From the NCBI GenBank assembly GCA_023105745.1, contig JALGQZ010000008.1, positions 50,892,618 through 50,956,617 on the forward strand: a stretch of 64,000 nt of DNA, given 5' to 3'. The DNA comes from Austropuccinia psidii. Taxonomy: Eukaryota; Basidiomycota; Pucciniomycetes; Pucciniales; Sphaerophragmiaceae. The position numbers and the translations under genes were made by a program. Below the pieces are notes generated by a model. The model was given only the letters and a program-made list of their open reading frames with translations, was not told where the DNA came from and searched no databases. Positions 31,586 to 43,281 of the stretch are shown here, piece after piece (within the stretch, counting starts at the first letter, position 1; each line of letters starts with the position of its first letter).

Positions 31586-33396
31586 TGTGAGCCTTAGAGG
31601 TATTTTTATATACTCAAAAGACCAAAAACAAAAAATTAATATAGAATCATATATAAAATAAATTTATTTAAATTATTAAAATAAAAATTAAAATGTAAAT
31701 ATGAATTTCTACATGTAATCAATAATTTAATTATAATTTAAAAAAATACATTAAATGTGAAAATTGTAAAAACACATTTTTACTCGAAAAAATTAAGTAA
31801 AAATGAATTTTCAACCAAATTAACCAAAATAAAATAGTTTTAGAAAAAAGCTAAAGAAATTTTATCATGACTTTTTATCTAAAAAATAAACTTATTAAAT
31901 TTATTGCACCATTGTATTCCTTATAAAAGATTAGGTGGAGTCAACTTTGAGTGAAATTTTTGTAACTCAACTCTAAATAAGCTTAAATTAAGTTTTCGTA
32001 TTTTCTGTATAAAAGTTGAAAATCTTCAAAACCTTCATTTAATTCACATCACATGTAGTGTTAATCCTCAATTTTTGTGTTAAAATTGAGGTGTTGTGTA
32101 TATTTCAGAAGTTATGAGGAATTGAAGTATTTTCAATTGAATTCAATTGAATTGGCAAAATCTGCATGTGTATTACATAAGTGACCTTCAATTCACATAT
32201 GAGGTGTCAATTATTACAGTAGTGTACTGTGAAACTCAATTGAATTGCCTATGTAAATTGTAAGTAGAATACATGATAAAGAATTAAAAGAAAAAAGAAA
32301 TTGGAAATATTAAATTTTGGGGGGAAAAGGAACTCCAGCTCTAAGGGGGAGCCACACCCCCAAAATCCTTGCTGACAGGCGTGAGATGTCCAAATCCATG
32401 CAAATGTTCATTACTTTTGGCATGGAATTGAGTCACAGGGTCTGTGACTCAATTGATGATGAGGTTTTGATACCAACCAGAGTAGTTTTAACTGTTGCCA
32501 AGAGGGTAAAACTACCCTTAAGATAAAAAAATCTTAGTAAAAACATTTTTAACTGGTTTATACGTCTCTTACAGTCATTCTGACGTGTTTTGAAGGCTCT
32601 AGGCCAGGTATTACTATAGTAATGGCTGATTTAAGGGTCTAAAATGGCTAAAACCAGCCCTTTTTTGGTCTAAACCAGGGTTCAATGATGCCATAATTGG
32701 CTTTTCTTTGTCGAAGTATTTTCCACGACTGAAAAGAGTAAATTTTACTTTTGGAGTAAGAATATTGATGGCTATAAAAGAATGTCTTCCTTGCCCCACT
32801 TTTCTCTTCATGTTAGAACCTTTTCCTTTTATAGTTAGTTTAAACACTGTTAAACCAATCAAAAAAAGATTCTCACCACCATTTTCATATCATTTTAAGC
32901 CTCCTAACCACGTCATGAAATAATTATAATCATTTTTTGTAACTCTTATATTCATTTTTACCCCTGAACCCCCGCATAAGTGAATTAAAGCATCTGTCAT
33001 CACTGTCAACTTTGTCACTTTGTTTCCAAATTCACTCTGGTCACTTTTGGGCGTGTTTTCTCTTTAAATACCTTTTTGAAGACTTTGTTATTTGATCAAT
33101 TTCTTTCAGTCTTTTTCTCAATTAATTCCACTTGAAATTGCTCTTGAAGAAATTTCTTTTGTAGCCTTAAATATCTCTTGTAGAGTATTTTTGGATAAAT
33201 TTTTATTGTTGGTAAAACACTAAATCTTTATAATATTACCATTTTATACTTATAAAGTCAACAACAATAAAGTTGGCGTGTTTTCTCTTAAAAGTACTAT
33301 TTCATACTATTTTCTAATCATATTTTACCTTATACAAATTTTGAGGACAGGAAAAGTATTTCACTTTTGATCAAAGTCTCATATGCACACCTTACA
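31586..33396 (+). repeat. 3' LTR of Gypsy A2
   Basis: 1811 bp, starts TGTGAGCCTTAG, ends CACCTTACA, aligned along its length with the LTRs of A1 and A3. No gene inside. Confidence 0.9.
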
Positions 33397-33399
33397 ACT

Positions 33400-34510
33400 G
33401 TGGTAAGAACAGCATCTTTCTTTCCAGCCTATCTCCAACAGCTTCAAGGGGTTGTCAGTCTCCAAACTCCCTTTAGAACACCTCCCCTGCAAGAGTCTCA
33501 AGGCTAAACACCTTTGGGTGCAGGCCAATAGTCTACAATCTCAGTCAACACATCAGATGGAAATTGGATCCACCTGGACAACCAGGAATCTTTATTGGCT
33601 ATGAAAAGAAAAACACTCAATATTACATCCTATGGTTGTCTGATATGAAAGTAGAAATACCCCAACACACCACATTTAACAAAAACATCTTCCCTTCAAT
33701 ATTGCAATACAATAGAGACAAGAAGAACTTTGTAATTGAATGTGATGATAAACCTTTACCAAACAATAACAATGAAACAACCTGTGAAACTATGACAAAG
33801 CCTAGCTTAGTGCCGGAATTGATAGATTAAATCTAATCAAGGGAGGCAAGAGTGGAGCCAACACAAGAACATATTCAACCAATAGCCAATCAAGCTCAGG
33901 AATCATGGCTCCCTCTGAAACGCCACAGCACCAAGGATTTGCAGAAAGAGCAAATTGCACAATACTCAAGAAGGCCTGCTGCTTACTAGGAAGATCATCT
34001 CTTCCTGCCAAATTTTGGGCCAATTCTCTCAACACAGCAGTCTTTCTTTCCAACCTATTGCCAACAGATTTACGGGGTGGTCAGTCTCCAAACTCCCTGT
34101 GGACCAATTCCCCTGCAAGACTCTCAAGGCTAAAAATGTTTGGGTGTAGGCCAATCTTCCACAATCTTGGTCTGAAAATCAAATGGAAATTGAATTCACC
34201 TGAAAAATCAGGCATCTTTCTTGGCTATGAAAACAACAACACTGCATATTGCATCCTATGGTTGTCCAATATGAAAGTAGCAATAACCCAACCCGCCACA
34301 TTTAACACAAACTTCTTCCCTTCAATATTGCAATACAATAGAGATTAGAAGAACTTTTTAACCAAATTTGATGATCAACCTATACCAAAAAAAAATAACA
34401 AAACAACCTGTGAAACCATGACAGAGCCTAGCCTAGCACCAGAATTGATAGATGAAATCCAATCAACGGAGGCCATGGTGGAGCCAACGACATAGGAAAG
34501 TATTCAACCA
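33400..34510 (+). pseudogene. Copia integrase C-terminal region with an internal duplication
   Basis: The segment 33420-33890 (ending GIFIGYEKKNTQYYILWLSD...) is repeated at about 34045-34500 (GIFLGYENNNTAYCILWLSN...). Between them lies a further upstream integrase part with GFAERANCTILKKACCLLG, whose Glu would be catalytic. So part of integrase is present twice in tandem. Both copies contain stops. The motif GYxxxxxxYxILWLS is typical of the Copia integrase C-terminal region. Confidence 0.8.
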
Positions 34511-34513
34511 ATA

Positions 34514-35957
34514 GCAAATCAACCTAAGGCTCTTATATTGTCAGAACTGAAAAACTTGAACATCTTACCCTACAAGAGGAGACCAGCAGCCTTATTAACA
34601 CAAGCCAATGAAACTCCTCAAACCTACTGAAGCACACTAAAATTCAGAGACTTCTTACTCTGGCAAGAGGCAATCAACCAAGAGCTCAAAATCATGAACC
34701 TCTCAAAAGTATGGGATGTGGTTGAAAAACATGAAGATTATAAGTTAGTGGGGACCATGTGGGTGTTCAAAATAAAAAGGAAAAACATGAATAAACCTAT
34801 TGTATACAAAGCCCAGCTTTGTATGCAGGGATTTACACAAGACTTGGGTATTGACTTCAACAAGACATATAAGCCAACTGGATTCCTGAATTCATTAAGA
34901 GCTTTAATTGCCTTTTCCTGCATCAACAAGCTACAATTCCACCAAATCAAAATAAAAAGTGCCTTTCTTAATGCACAGCTAAGAGAAACTGTTTACCTGT
35001 CAGTCCTTCAGCGCTTACAACTTGATCAACAAAAATTCTGCCTTCATATTAAGAAAGCAATCTATGGCCTAAGGCAAGAACCATTAGCCTGGTACAAGTG
35101 GCTTAAAAATTGGTTAAGGTTAGTCAAATTCTCTGTGTCCATTTTGGATCCTTGTGTGTTCTACAGGGCAGGGAATATCCCAGTTTGGTTGTATGTACAC
35201 GTGGATGACACTGGTATTTTTACTAAAGACGCAAGCATTTTCAAGGTGGACATAAGTGGAGAATTTGATATCAAGGACATCATTGAAGCAGACTGATTGC
35301 TAGGGTTAAAAATACAAAAACCAGAAGACAGCATCAGTCTCAATCAACAGTACTTTATGGAAGCTCTCTTAGAGAAGTATGGGATGGAGGCATGCAAGTA
35401 AATGGTAACACAACTAGTGCCAAACGAGCATCTCTCACAAGCCACAGAAGATAAAATCATCACATTTGGGAAGTTTAATGTGAACTAAAGAAGCGCCATA
35501 GGCAGTATTAACTACCTCAGCACAGTGATAAGTCCTGAATTAGCCTTTGCGGTTGGCACACTATGACAGTACCTCAAAAATCCAGGAATTAAACACTGGA
35601 AGCCATTCATTCATGTCCTTCAATACTTAAGGGGCCTTTATTACCCTGTAAGGCAGGACAGCGGCATCACTTCCTACTGTGATGCCAACTGGGGAAACTG
35701 CAATGTAAGACGATGCTCAACAACAGGCTATCTTGCTTGTTTTCACAAGTGCCTCATCCTGTGGAAAAAACAAAAACAGCCAAAAGTCTCCATCTCAACA
35801 GCAGAAGAATACAAAGAATTATGCAACCTTACTTCCACACTCCTATGGTTCACACAATGGTGTGAGGAAGCAAAACTGTTTACTTTCACTGAGCCAATAC
35901 ACAAATTTCAAGATAACCAGAGCCGCATCAAGACAACCAATGGGGACTCAACATAAA
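34514..35957 (+). pseudogene. Copia reverse transcriptase and RNase H
   Basis: The RT starts with the EAINQELK...VWDVVEK block, continues with LVGTMWVFKIKR, AIYGLRQEPLAWYKWL and the catalytic box YVHVDDTGIF, in which the usual YVDD has an extra His. RNase H follows in broken frames (ITSYCDANWGNC with its Asp, VSISTAEEYKELC). Stops lie after 35296 and further on. The coding series is cut at 35967 by Gypsy-2. Confidence 0.83.
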
Positions 35958-35972
35958 TAATAAGTGAATTAA

Positions 35973-36736
35973 TGTCACAGGGGCTCTTCTAAGTGAAGAG
36001 GGCCTGGAACTCAGTAAAGTGGGACTCACTTATGGAGGTCTCAGGATATGGTAAGAAGAAATACACTTAAGAGTGTTAAGAGATGATGAATTACTAATAA
36101 AAGAAATATAAGAAAAGTAGCAACAAAAGAATAAGAGTAAGAAATAAAAGAGCCAACCACAAACAAGTCCAAGTCCACTGTTTCAACCTGTCAAAATGGA
36201 AAGAGAAGGGTTAATAAGGATATGGCCACCCAACTCATACTGTACAGGCAAAGAAAGAAAATGCAGACTAACTTAATATTAAATAAATACAATACCCAAA
36301 ATAAGGATAATAATATTCAATAAATAATAAATAAACTAAATTAATTTACTGGGGAAAAGTCCCCAGGGGGGAGAAAGAGGGGCTGGTATATGTGAGAATC
36401 ACCAGCCCTGATCCAGCAAGAGAATTTTCATGAGAGCATTGAGTGATTGAATTGAGTCTAGCCAATACAGGTACTGTACAGCTGTACAGAGCCTGTCCAA
36501 GAGGTGTGGTGGAGTTGAGTGATAATACAGTTTCATAATGGTGTATCCAAACTGTATTGGGTGAATCCAACCTATACAGATGTTGACAGGCTGTATTGAA
36601 GTACCAAGCTGTATGCATGTTTCAGCAAGGAAGATTGCTGAAACTGAATGCTGATGCAAATAGTGGATCTGCTGATTTGAGGTGTTTGAGTGGGTGTATT
36701 AATTAATACTTTTACCCCTGGTGAGTGGTTGTTACA
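35973..36736 (-). repeat. 3' LTR of Gypsy-2
   Basis: 764 bp, on the plus strand TGTCACAGGGGC...GTTGTTACA. Closely similar to 45189-45939, with small indels. Confidence 0.92.
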
Positions 36737-37605
36737 GTATCCCCCTCTTGAAACTGGTGGGCTCCTGAATACCATAATACCCTGCCATTGTTGAGTGGCA
36801 TCTCAATATCCCCACATTTGTTTTCAAGAAATTTCTTTTTAATTTTCATTTCCTCTTGACAGTTATCCTGAAAATCCCCTTTTGATTCTTTGCTGCCAAA
36901 TTAATTTTATTCCCCCCTTCTTTCAGCTTGAGTAAGTATTCCACTTCGAAATATGCTTCTTTTCCTCTGATTCAATAAATCTTTGTATGGCCTTGGGTTG
37001 TATCCCAAAATGATGGCCAATGAGCTCTTGTGCTCAAAAAATGATGCCCAATGAGTATATGAATGTATAATCATTTTTCCAGGCCCAATTGAAAATGTCT
37101 TGAAATAAGTCTTCAAGGGGTCTTGTCCCCATTGGCCTTGGAAATACCTCAATGTGCCTTGGCCGTTCCTATGCTGATTCTTGATGAATTTTGATTTTAT
37201 GGCCCTTTGGGCCTTTTTTGGGTCTTGAATGAATTTACTGATTTTTTTTTGAGCGGTCTGCAGTCTGTGGGCTGTACGCCGCGGTCCACGGTCCGTGGGG
37301 GCTATTGGAGGCCCCTGGGCCCAATTTTGCTGGGGACCATGAATTGGCCCATGACTCAAAATTTCACCTTCATGGCCTGGACCCATTGAGGGGGTCCAGG
37401 ACCATCAAGATCCTGGCCTCCCCAAAGCTGCAGGGGAGGCCCTGGGTGATTAATTTAGCCCCAGAGGGGACTTGAATCCTCACATTAGAGGCTTTGAGGG
37501 GGGGCATAAATGAGTTATGGCCCCATTACCTTGATTTCAACTTTTTTTGATTTGGAATGGACTCATTCTGATGTCTTGAATCTTCTGCTTGCATATTCTT
37601 CAGTT
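36737..37605. other. Gypsy-2 3' region before the antisense gene
   Basis: No gene seen. The minus strand carries the polypurine tract adjoining the LTR. On the plus strand the last part, rich in CT, may hold the promoter of the gene starting at 37606. Confidence 0.5.
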
Positions 37606-38831
37606 ATGAGTTCCAAACTGACTGAACTCACAGAATCTTCTCCTTCTGCACCACCACCACCTGTTCTTTGTGGTTCTGGCGTCTTCAGTCGATTTTCTTC
37701 ACCCTCAATGGCTTCTTCTGGTCACTTTGATCCCTCCCAAACCTATGACGGATACAGAGCAGTTGAAATTCTTCATCCTGCCTGTACTGAATGTTTGGCC
37801 AAGGGTAAGGATTGTTTTCAACACTAAAATCCCTGATCTTCAAAGTTCCACTATTGCTTCATTGGAAAGAAACCATGTTGTTGTATTGGGGTGCTGTCTT
37901 CTAATGTCAGGAGGTATTTATGGAGTAGAAAAGATGGGCCTTTTGGGAAAGAGTTCCCAGTCTCTGAAGTACCTACTCCTGATGGACCTTCAGGATTTTC
38001 TCAATGTTAGTGATTTGCATATATTGATTGAAATTGGTACTGATATTTTAATGTAGTGACTGGTTCTAGGCAGAGGGATGTGGCCAGGTGGACTAATTTT
38101 GGAGGGCCAATTCCAGTTGGTGGTAGGCCAATATATTCCAGCTCAGAAGTCCCAATCTCCAGGATCAATACTAAAGGGGTAGTGAAACGCATAAGAAGGA
38201 TTTCTGATTCCCCAACTGATACAGATGCTGAGGTAGTGATGAGTTGGATGGTGAAGAAGTTGAAGTTGTTCCTCATTTGGTTCACCATCCATACAGCAAT
38301 GCCTCCGCTCAGCCTCTTGCCACCAGATGCAAAAGCCAAGTGATTCCCAGTACTCCCAGAACCTTCCAACATGTTCTTTCTTCCATTCCTACTACAATGC
38401 CTCCTTCTTCACCAAGTACTTCCCATTCCAGGCCTGCCTTGAATCAAGCAGTAAGACCATCACCCATCCAGAAACCCAGGAGCTCACCCGTAACCACCTC
38501 CCAACAACTCCAACCTATGGCCAGTTCCAGTAGAAGAAGAGATGGATTGTCTCCTTTGCCATTTCCTCCCACTCAAGTCTTCCAAAACAGAGATTGTTGG
38601 CCTATCCAAATTACAAGAGAAGATCCAAATGCAGCTAGTGAAAACCAGGAAGCTGTTGCCAGATTATTCAGGAGAGTTTATGGAAATAGCAGGGAGGTGA
38701 TTATGTATGCAAACAATAGAACTATTCCGGGTACTGCTTCAGAAGAGATGGCTGAAAAATTTGCCTGGTATGAAAATGAATTGATGAATGACTTTCAGGG
38801 AACCTTTGATGATTTAGGTAGAGATAACTAG
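37606..38831 (+). pseudogene. Antisense accessory gene of Gypsy-2: zinc-cluster-like, Pro/Ser-rich protein
   Basis: It runs opposite to gag-pol. ATG at 37606 gives MSSKLTELTESS, then CTECLAKGKDC and, in the same frame, a second cluster reading FHYCFIGKKPC, which fits CxxC-x6-C with its first Cys replaced by Phe. The pattern mirrors the Zn2Cys6 spacing. TAA and TGA stops interrupt just before it (near 37826-37837). An intron fits at 38006-38056; the frame then reads RQRDVARWTNFGGPIPVGGR, loses one G near 38231 and ends in a Ser/Pro-rich region and a helical C-terminus with EEMAEKFAWYENELMNDF. I know of no standard retrotransposon gene like it. Clearly gene-like by splice continuity and composition, but decayed in this copy. 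Confidence 0.68.
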
Positions 38832-39546
38832 TTTCCTTGTCCTTGTTTGTGTTTGATTTGACTTCGATCCCCACAATTATAACTACTAAAAAATGAAAAA
38901 ATAAATGGAACCTCCCAATACATGACTTGGGAGGGGATGCTACTGCTTTAAAGAAATAAAAGAAAACAAAATTATACAAGTAAAGAAAAAGAAAGAAAAT
39001 GAGAGAAAAGAGAGTAAAGAAAAAGAAATAAAGAAATTCCTGAGGTTGTCCTTCTTGTGGTGAGTTTCTTGATTTTGGCCAAGAATGTGTGAAACTGAAA
39101 ACCAAGCATTTGATGCTCACAGAGTGGCCAAGGTAATTTTTTACAAGATGTAGAACCCCCAGGGATGCATACCACAAGATGGAACTTCCTTTCATAACTC
39201 CCACTCCCCACCAAGCACCATAAAACTGAAATAAATTGCCATAATTAACTTGAAGTAATGAATGTCTTGAAGTATGATGATTAGCATAAATTGAAATAAT
39301 GATAAAGAAAAAAGAAAAAAGAAAAGAAAAAGAAGGAAAGAAACATTTTGCCATATCTTGATAAGGTCCGAATTGGAGGGTGTTGATGTTGTAAGGCCTT
39401 CTGAATCAGTCCAAAAAATTGACAAGTGCTCACAAAGTGGCCAAGGTGATGCTTAAGACAACATATGGGTAGAATCCCCCCTTAAAGGTGAATTCCAGGC
39501 GATGAACTTACTTTTATAACTTCTTCTCCCCACCAAGCACCATAAG
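38832..39546. other. Spacer between the antisense gene and the chromodomain, with a direct repeat
   Basis: No gene supported. A degenerate direct repeat of about 115 bp lies at 39113-39226 and 39427-39545 (both contain GTGGCCAAGGT and CCCCACCAAGCACCATAA). The rest is A/G-rich low-complexity sequence. Confidence 0.6.
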
Positions 39547-39762
39547 TCAAAATGTTGAGGTATTTGGGCCAGGCTTGGCTGGATGCAATGGATGAAGATT
39601 CTTGACAAGGTCTGGTGAATTGGTAAGGTTGGAAGCTGGTTCCCAAGTGGTTCTTTCTGGGTCTTCACTGAATCCTTTCCACTCTACAAGATACCATAAT
39701 TTACCTCTTTTGAGTTTTGAGTCCAGAACCTGAGACACTTCCCATTCCTCTTGCTCCTCCAC
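39547..39762 (-). CDS. Gypsy-2 chromodomain
   Basis: The segment WEVSQVLDSKLKRGKLWYLV followed by EWKGFSEDPERTTWEPASNL is a canonical chromodomain with its aromatic residues (Y, W, W). It sits C-terminal to integrase, which classifies the element as a chromovirus. It would steer insertion to methylated histone tails. A break separates it from integrase at 39790, so it may be out of frame in this copy. Confidence 0.88.
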   Translation of the reverse strand: MEEQEEWEVSQVLDSKLKRGKLWYLVEWKGFSEDPERTTWEPASNLTNSPDLVKNLHPLHPAKPGPNTSTF

Positions 39763-39789
39763 TAAGACTGGTGGTGGTGGAAGTTGATG

Positions 39790-40809
39790 TCAATTTGGTA
39801 TAGTTGAATGCTTCACTGGTTCTAATAAGGACACATGGAATACAGGGTGAACTGACTTCCATTTCTGAGGAAACTTAAGGTGATATGCATGGCTGCCAAT
39901 CTTCTTCAGAACTTCAAAAGGTCCCAACCATCTTTCTGATGATTTCTTGGTGGGTCTTGTTGTCTTGATGTTCTTGGAAGCCAGCCATACTTTGTCCCCA
40001 GGTTGGAAATCAGGTGGAATTGACCTATTTCTATTTGTATACTTCTTTAATCTCCTTATTGCTGACTCTAATTCTTCTTTGACCACTTTCTGTACTGATT
40101 GGAGTTTTGTTGATAACTTTCCAGAAGGTGAGTCTTGAGAAACATGGATTGAGACAAAGCGGGGATTTCTTCCATAAATGGTTAAAAAAGGTGATTGCTT
40201 TGTTGATGAATGTTCTGCATTATTATAGGAAAATTCAGCCAGAGGGAGCCAGGTGTGCCAGTCATCTTGATGGTAACTGACATACATCTGAAGATACTGT
40301 TCTAGCATCTGATTTACCCTCTCTGTCTGTCGATCTGTTTCAGGATTAAAAGCAGTGGAATGATCTCTTGATATCTTGAGCTTCTGAAATAAATTGGTCC
40401 AGAATGATGAAACAAATAAAGATCCTCTATCACTGAAAATGGTGACTTGAAGGCCATGTTTGTAAAAGACATGGCTGATAAAGATTTGAGCTAATTCCAG
40501 AGCAGTGATTGTTCCATAAGTTGGAATAAAGATTTTAATTTTTGAGAACCTGTCCACAACTACTAGGATTGATTCAAAGTTGTTTGACAAGGGCAATTGA
40601 GTGATAAAGTCCATTGATAAGGAATTCCAAGGACCAGATGGAATTTGAAGAGGCTTGAGTGATCCAAACTTCTTGTGATGAATGTTCTTGTTTCTTGAAC
40701 ATTGCTGACATGAGGACACATAGTTGTTAATAAATTGATTGATGCCAGCCGAATAAAAATCCCTCGCCATGAGCTTGAGGGTCTTCTCCTGGCCAGGGTG
40801 GCCAGCCAA
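39790..40809 (-). CDS. Gypsy-2 integrase
   Basis: The HHCC zinc domain is visible as GHPGQEKTLKLMARDFY and CQQCSRNK. The catalytic core has SMDFITQLP (Asp), FSDRGSLFVSSFW (Asp) and FNPETDRQTERVNQMLEQYL (Glu), a complete DDE set. The C-terminal domain has FQPGDKVWLASKN and PVFHVSLLEPV. The frame is open for 339 residues, so this is the best preserved part of Gypsy-2. Confidence 0.9.
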   Translation of the reverse strand: MAGHPGQEKTLKLMARDFYSAGINQFINNYVSSCQQCSRNKNIHHKKFGSLKPLQIPSGPWNSLSMDFITQLPLSNNFESILVVVDRFSKIKIFIPTYGTITALELAQIFISHVFYKHGLQVTIFSDRGSLFVSSFWTNLFQKLKISRDHSTAFNPETDRQTERVNQMLEQYLQMYVSYHQDDWHTWLPLAEFSYNNAEHSSTKQSPFLTIYGRNPRFVSIHVSQDSPSGKLSTKLQSVQKVVKEELESAIRRLKKYTNRNRSIPPDFQPGDKVWLASKNIKTTRPTKKSSERWLGPFEVLKKIGSHAYHLKFPQKWKSVHPVFHVSLLEPVKHSTIPN

Positions 40810-40852
40810 TGGTGATTCATGACACTTTTGAAGAATATTGAGTTGGATTTCT

Positions 40853-42148
40853 TCATTGCTTGGGGATTACCACTCTGTCTTTGAATAATAATAACTTGGC
40901 TTGAGGTTGAAGAGAATAATCTGGAACTGATTCACCTCTTGCTAGTTGCTTGAGTATTTCTTTATAATCATTGTCTTGCCATACTTCTTTTTGAATTTTG
41001 TCAACTAAATATGAAAATATTTCCACTTTGATTGAGAAGAATCTTGACTCTTGAATTCCATCTTGCTTGATTATTTGATGAAAGGTTTGAGGATTCTTGC
41101 TGATGAAGTCCACCCCCCTCTCTGGGTACACGTCGTCCCGACATGACAAGGCATCTGGTAAAGTGGCCAGCCTGCCTGGGTGGTAAGTGATAGTGAAATT
41201 AAACTCAGAAAGGAATTCAGCCCAACGGGCCTGACAAGGAGTAAGTACTTTGGAAGACATGAAATACTGAAGGGAAGAGTGGTCTGTAAAGACCTCAAAA
41301 GGATTGGAAAGAGAAAGAAGAAATTCTCTCCAGCGCTTGAGAGCCCAAACTATGCCAAGGAGTTCCTTGTCATGAATTTCATAGTTGAGCTCAGCTTGGA
41401 GAAGCTTGCGACTATCAAACGCAATGGGGTGCTTTCCTGAATCATTCACCTGGCTCAGTACAGCACCCAAGGCATAATCAGAAGCATCAGTCTCTAAAAT
41501 AGTGGGTAGAGAAGTATTGAAATGAGATAAGAAAGGAGCAGTGGTGCAAGCTTCTTTGAGTACTTGAAACTGACTAAGAGCTTCCTCATTGAAAATAAAG
41601 GGAGAATCTTTTTTGAGAAAGGAAGTAAGAGAAGTGATTTTGTTAGAATAGTTTTTTATGAAACAATCAAGATTGGCAAACCCAAGAAAAGATTGAAGAG
41701 CCTTGATGTTTTTGGGCTGAGGCCGATTGAGGATTTCCTTAACCTTTGAAGAATCCATCTTGAGGCAATCACTTGAAACAACATAGCCCAAGTATTCCAC
41801 ACTTGGAGGCTTTGGCAAACAGATTATTGTCCCTCAGTCTTTGGAGGACAGAGACCACATGTTTGACATGTTCCTCCTCAGAACTGGAAAAGACCATAAT
41901 ATCATCTAAATAAACTAAAACAAAAACATCCAAGGAATCTGAAATTAGTCATTCACAAGATTCTGGAAAGAAGCTGGAGCATTGGTAAGGCCAAATGGCA
42001 TTACCAAACACCCATAACTACTATATTTGGTTTTAAAGGCAGTTAAGTACTCATCCCCCTCTTTGATTCTCAGGAGATTATATGCACCATGCAGATGTAC
42101 CTTGGAGAAGAGAGTGGAACCGTTGAATACAGTAAGAAGCTGGTTCAT
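40853..42148 (-). pseudogene. Gypsy-2 reverse transcriptase and RNase H
   Basis: The palm begins in 41945-42148 ([36 protein letters not shown]). The catalytic box YLDDIMVFS is found at about 41885-41911 in a broken stretch. The frame 40853-41818 contains the thumb (SFLGFANLDCF), connection and RNase H with LETDASDYALGAVLSQ, NYEIHDKELLGIVWAL and FEVFTDHSSLQYF. Stops lie between 41818 and 41945. Confidence 0.87.
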
Positions 42149-42480
42149 AGGAGGAACAGGATACCTTTTCTTCCTAGTGAAAGCATTTAGTTTGCAGTAG
42201 TCAACACAGAAACAAAGACCTCCATCCTTTTTCTTAACAAAAAGGACAGGTGCTCCTGGTGAAGAGGAGCTTGGCCTTATGAAACCTTTCTCTACATTCT
42301 CTGAAATGTAGGCCCGCAGTGTTTGTCACTCTTGATTTGATAATGAGTAGATAACACGAACTGGTGGTAGAAGACCCTCCAATTTGATATGATGATCACA
42401 GGCGCGGTGTGGAGGAAGTTTCTCTGATTTCACCTTGGAGAATACATCCAAGTATTGGTGATAAGCAGGAGGGACTACCT

Positions 42481-43204
42481 TCAACACAGTTTCAATTTCT
42501 TCTGGCTCTTCCTCCTCATGCCACTGCTCCTCCAGGGAGGAAGGTCAATATCCCTTTGAAAGAGATGAAGTGAAGATAAAGCAGCATCTTCTATAACATC
42601 TTTTATCTCTTTGAAGACTTCATCTCTTAATGGAAGTAATGACTGAGAGGGAATGATGGAAGGTATATGGACAGAAGAAGGAAGGGAAGGTGTCTTAAGT
42701 TCACCAACCATAGCAAGACTGTTGACAGCAGTGGCAAAGTCATTACTAGCAGAAGGAAGAATACCACTAGAACCCTTATGACTAGAATCATAGGTGATCA
42801 ATCCATTTTTCCAATCAATAATGGGATTAAAATGGTAAAGGAAGTCATAGCCCAATATCATGCTTCTCCTTTGGGTGAATCTATGATAAATAAGTCCCAT
42901 TCAAATTTGGGAAGGAAGGCAAGTCAACTACCCACTTGGTATAAGGGGTGATGAACAAGGAAGGGGATTCATTAGAATCCAGAATAAAAAGAGGAATCTT
43001 TTTAGGGAGCTCTGACATAGTCAATGAGTACTTGAGAACAAAATTCTTTGCGATAAATAAGTTTTTAGCACCAGAATCGATGAGAATACTATAAAAAATA
43101 TCAGAGACAGAAGAAAAAATAAGAAACTTTAAGAATTTCTTGACACTAGTATTCAGAGTGCACAATTGTGCTCTTGAAGGAAATAAGTGAGAACCATTGA
43201 ACAC
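42481..43204 (-). pseudogene. Gypsy-2 protease region
   Basis: Two frames (42881-43204 and 42481-42900). The first has the aspartic protease site ILIDSGAKNLFIAKNF (DSGA); the second has RSMILGYDFLYHFNPIIDW, the conserved LG-x-D/N-F-L block near the protease C-terminus. It lies between gag and RT. A frameshift separates the two parts. Confidence 0.82.
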
Positions 43205-43281
43205 ATCATGATCCCCACTCAGGCTTTTCCCTGCTTGTTAGTGAAGCCTCTTGATGATGACCCAGGCTTGTTCTGAGGTCT

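Larger units (their letters stand above)
7423..33396 (+). mobile_element. Ty3/Gypsy family A copy A2, 5' truncated and split by nested insertions
   Basis: A plus-strand family A element of which only the integrase (7423-7715 and 30619-31562), chromodomain, polypurine tract and 3' LTR (31586-33396) remain in view. The left border is the LTR of A1, which landed in the integrase zinc-binding region. The 22.9-kb block 7716-30613 sits between two halves of one integrase codon series and is flanked by AGTAT on both sides. The 3' LTR ends directly against Copia sequence at 33397, so A2 had itself inserted into that Copia element. Confidence 0.85.
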
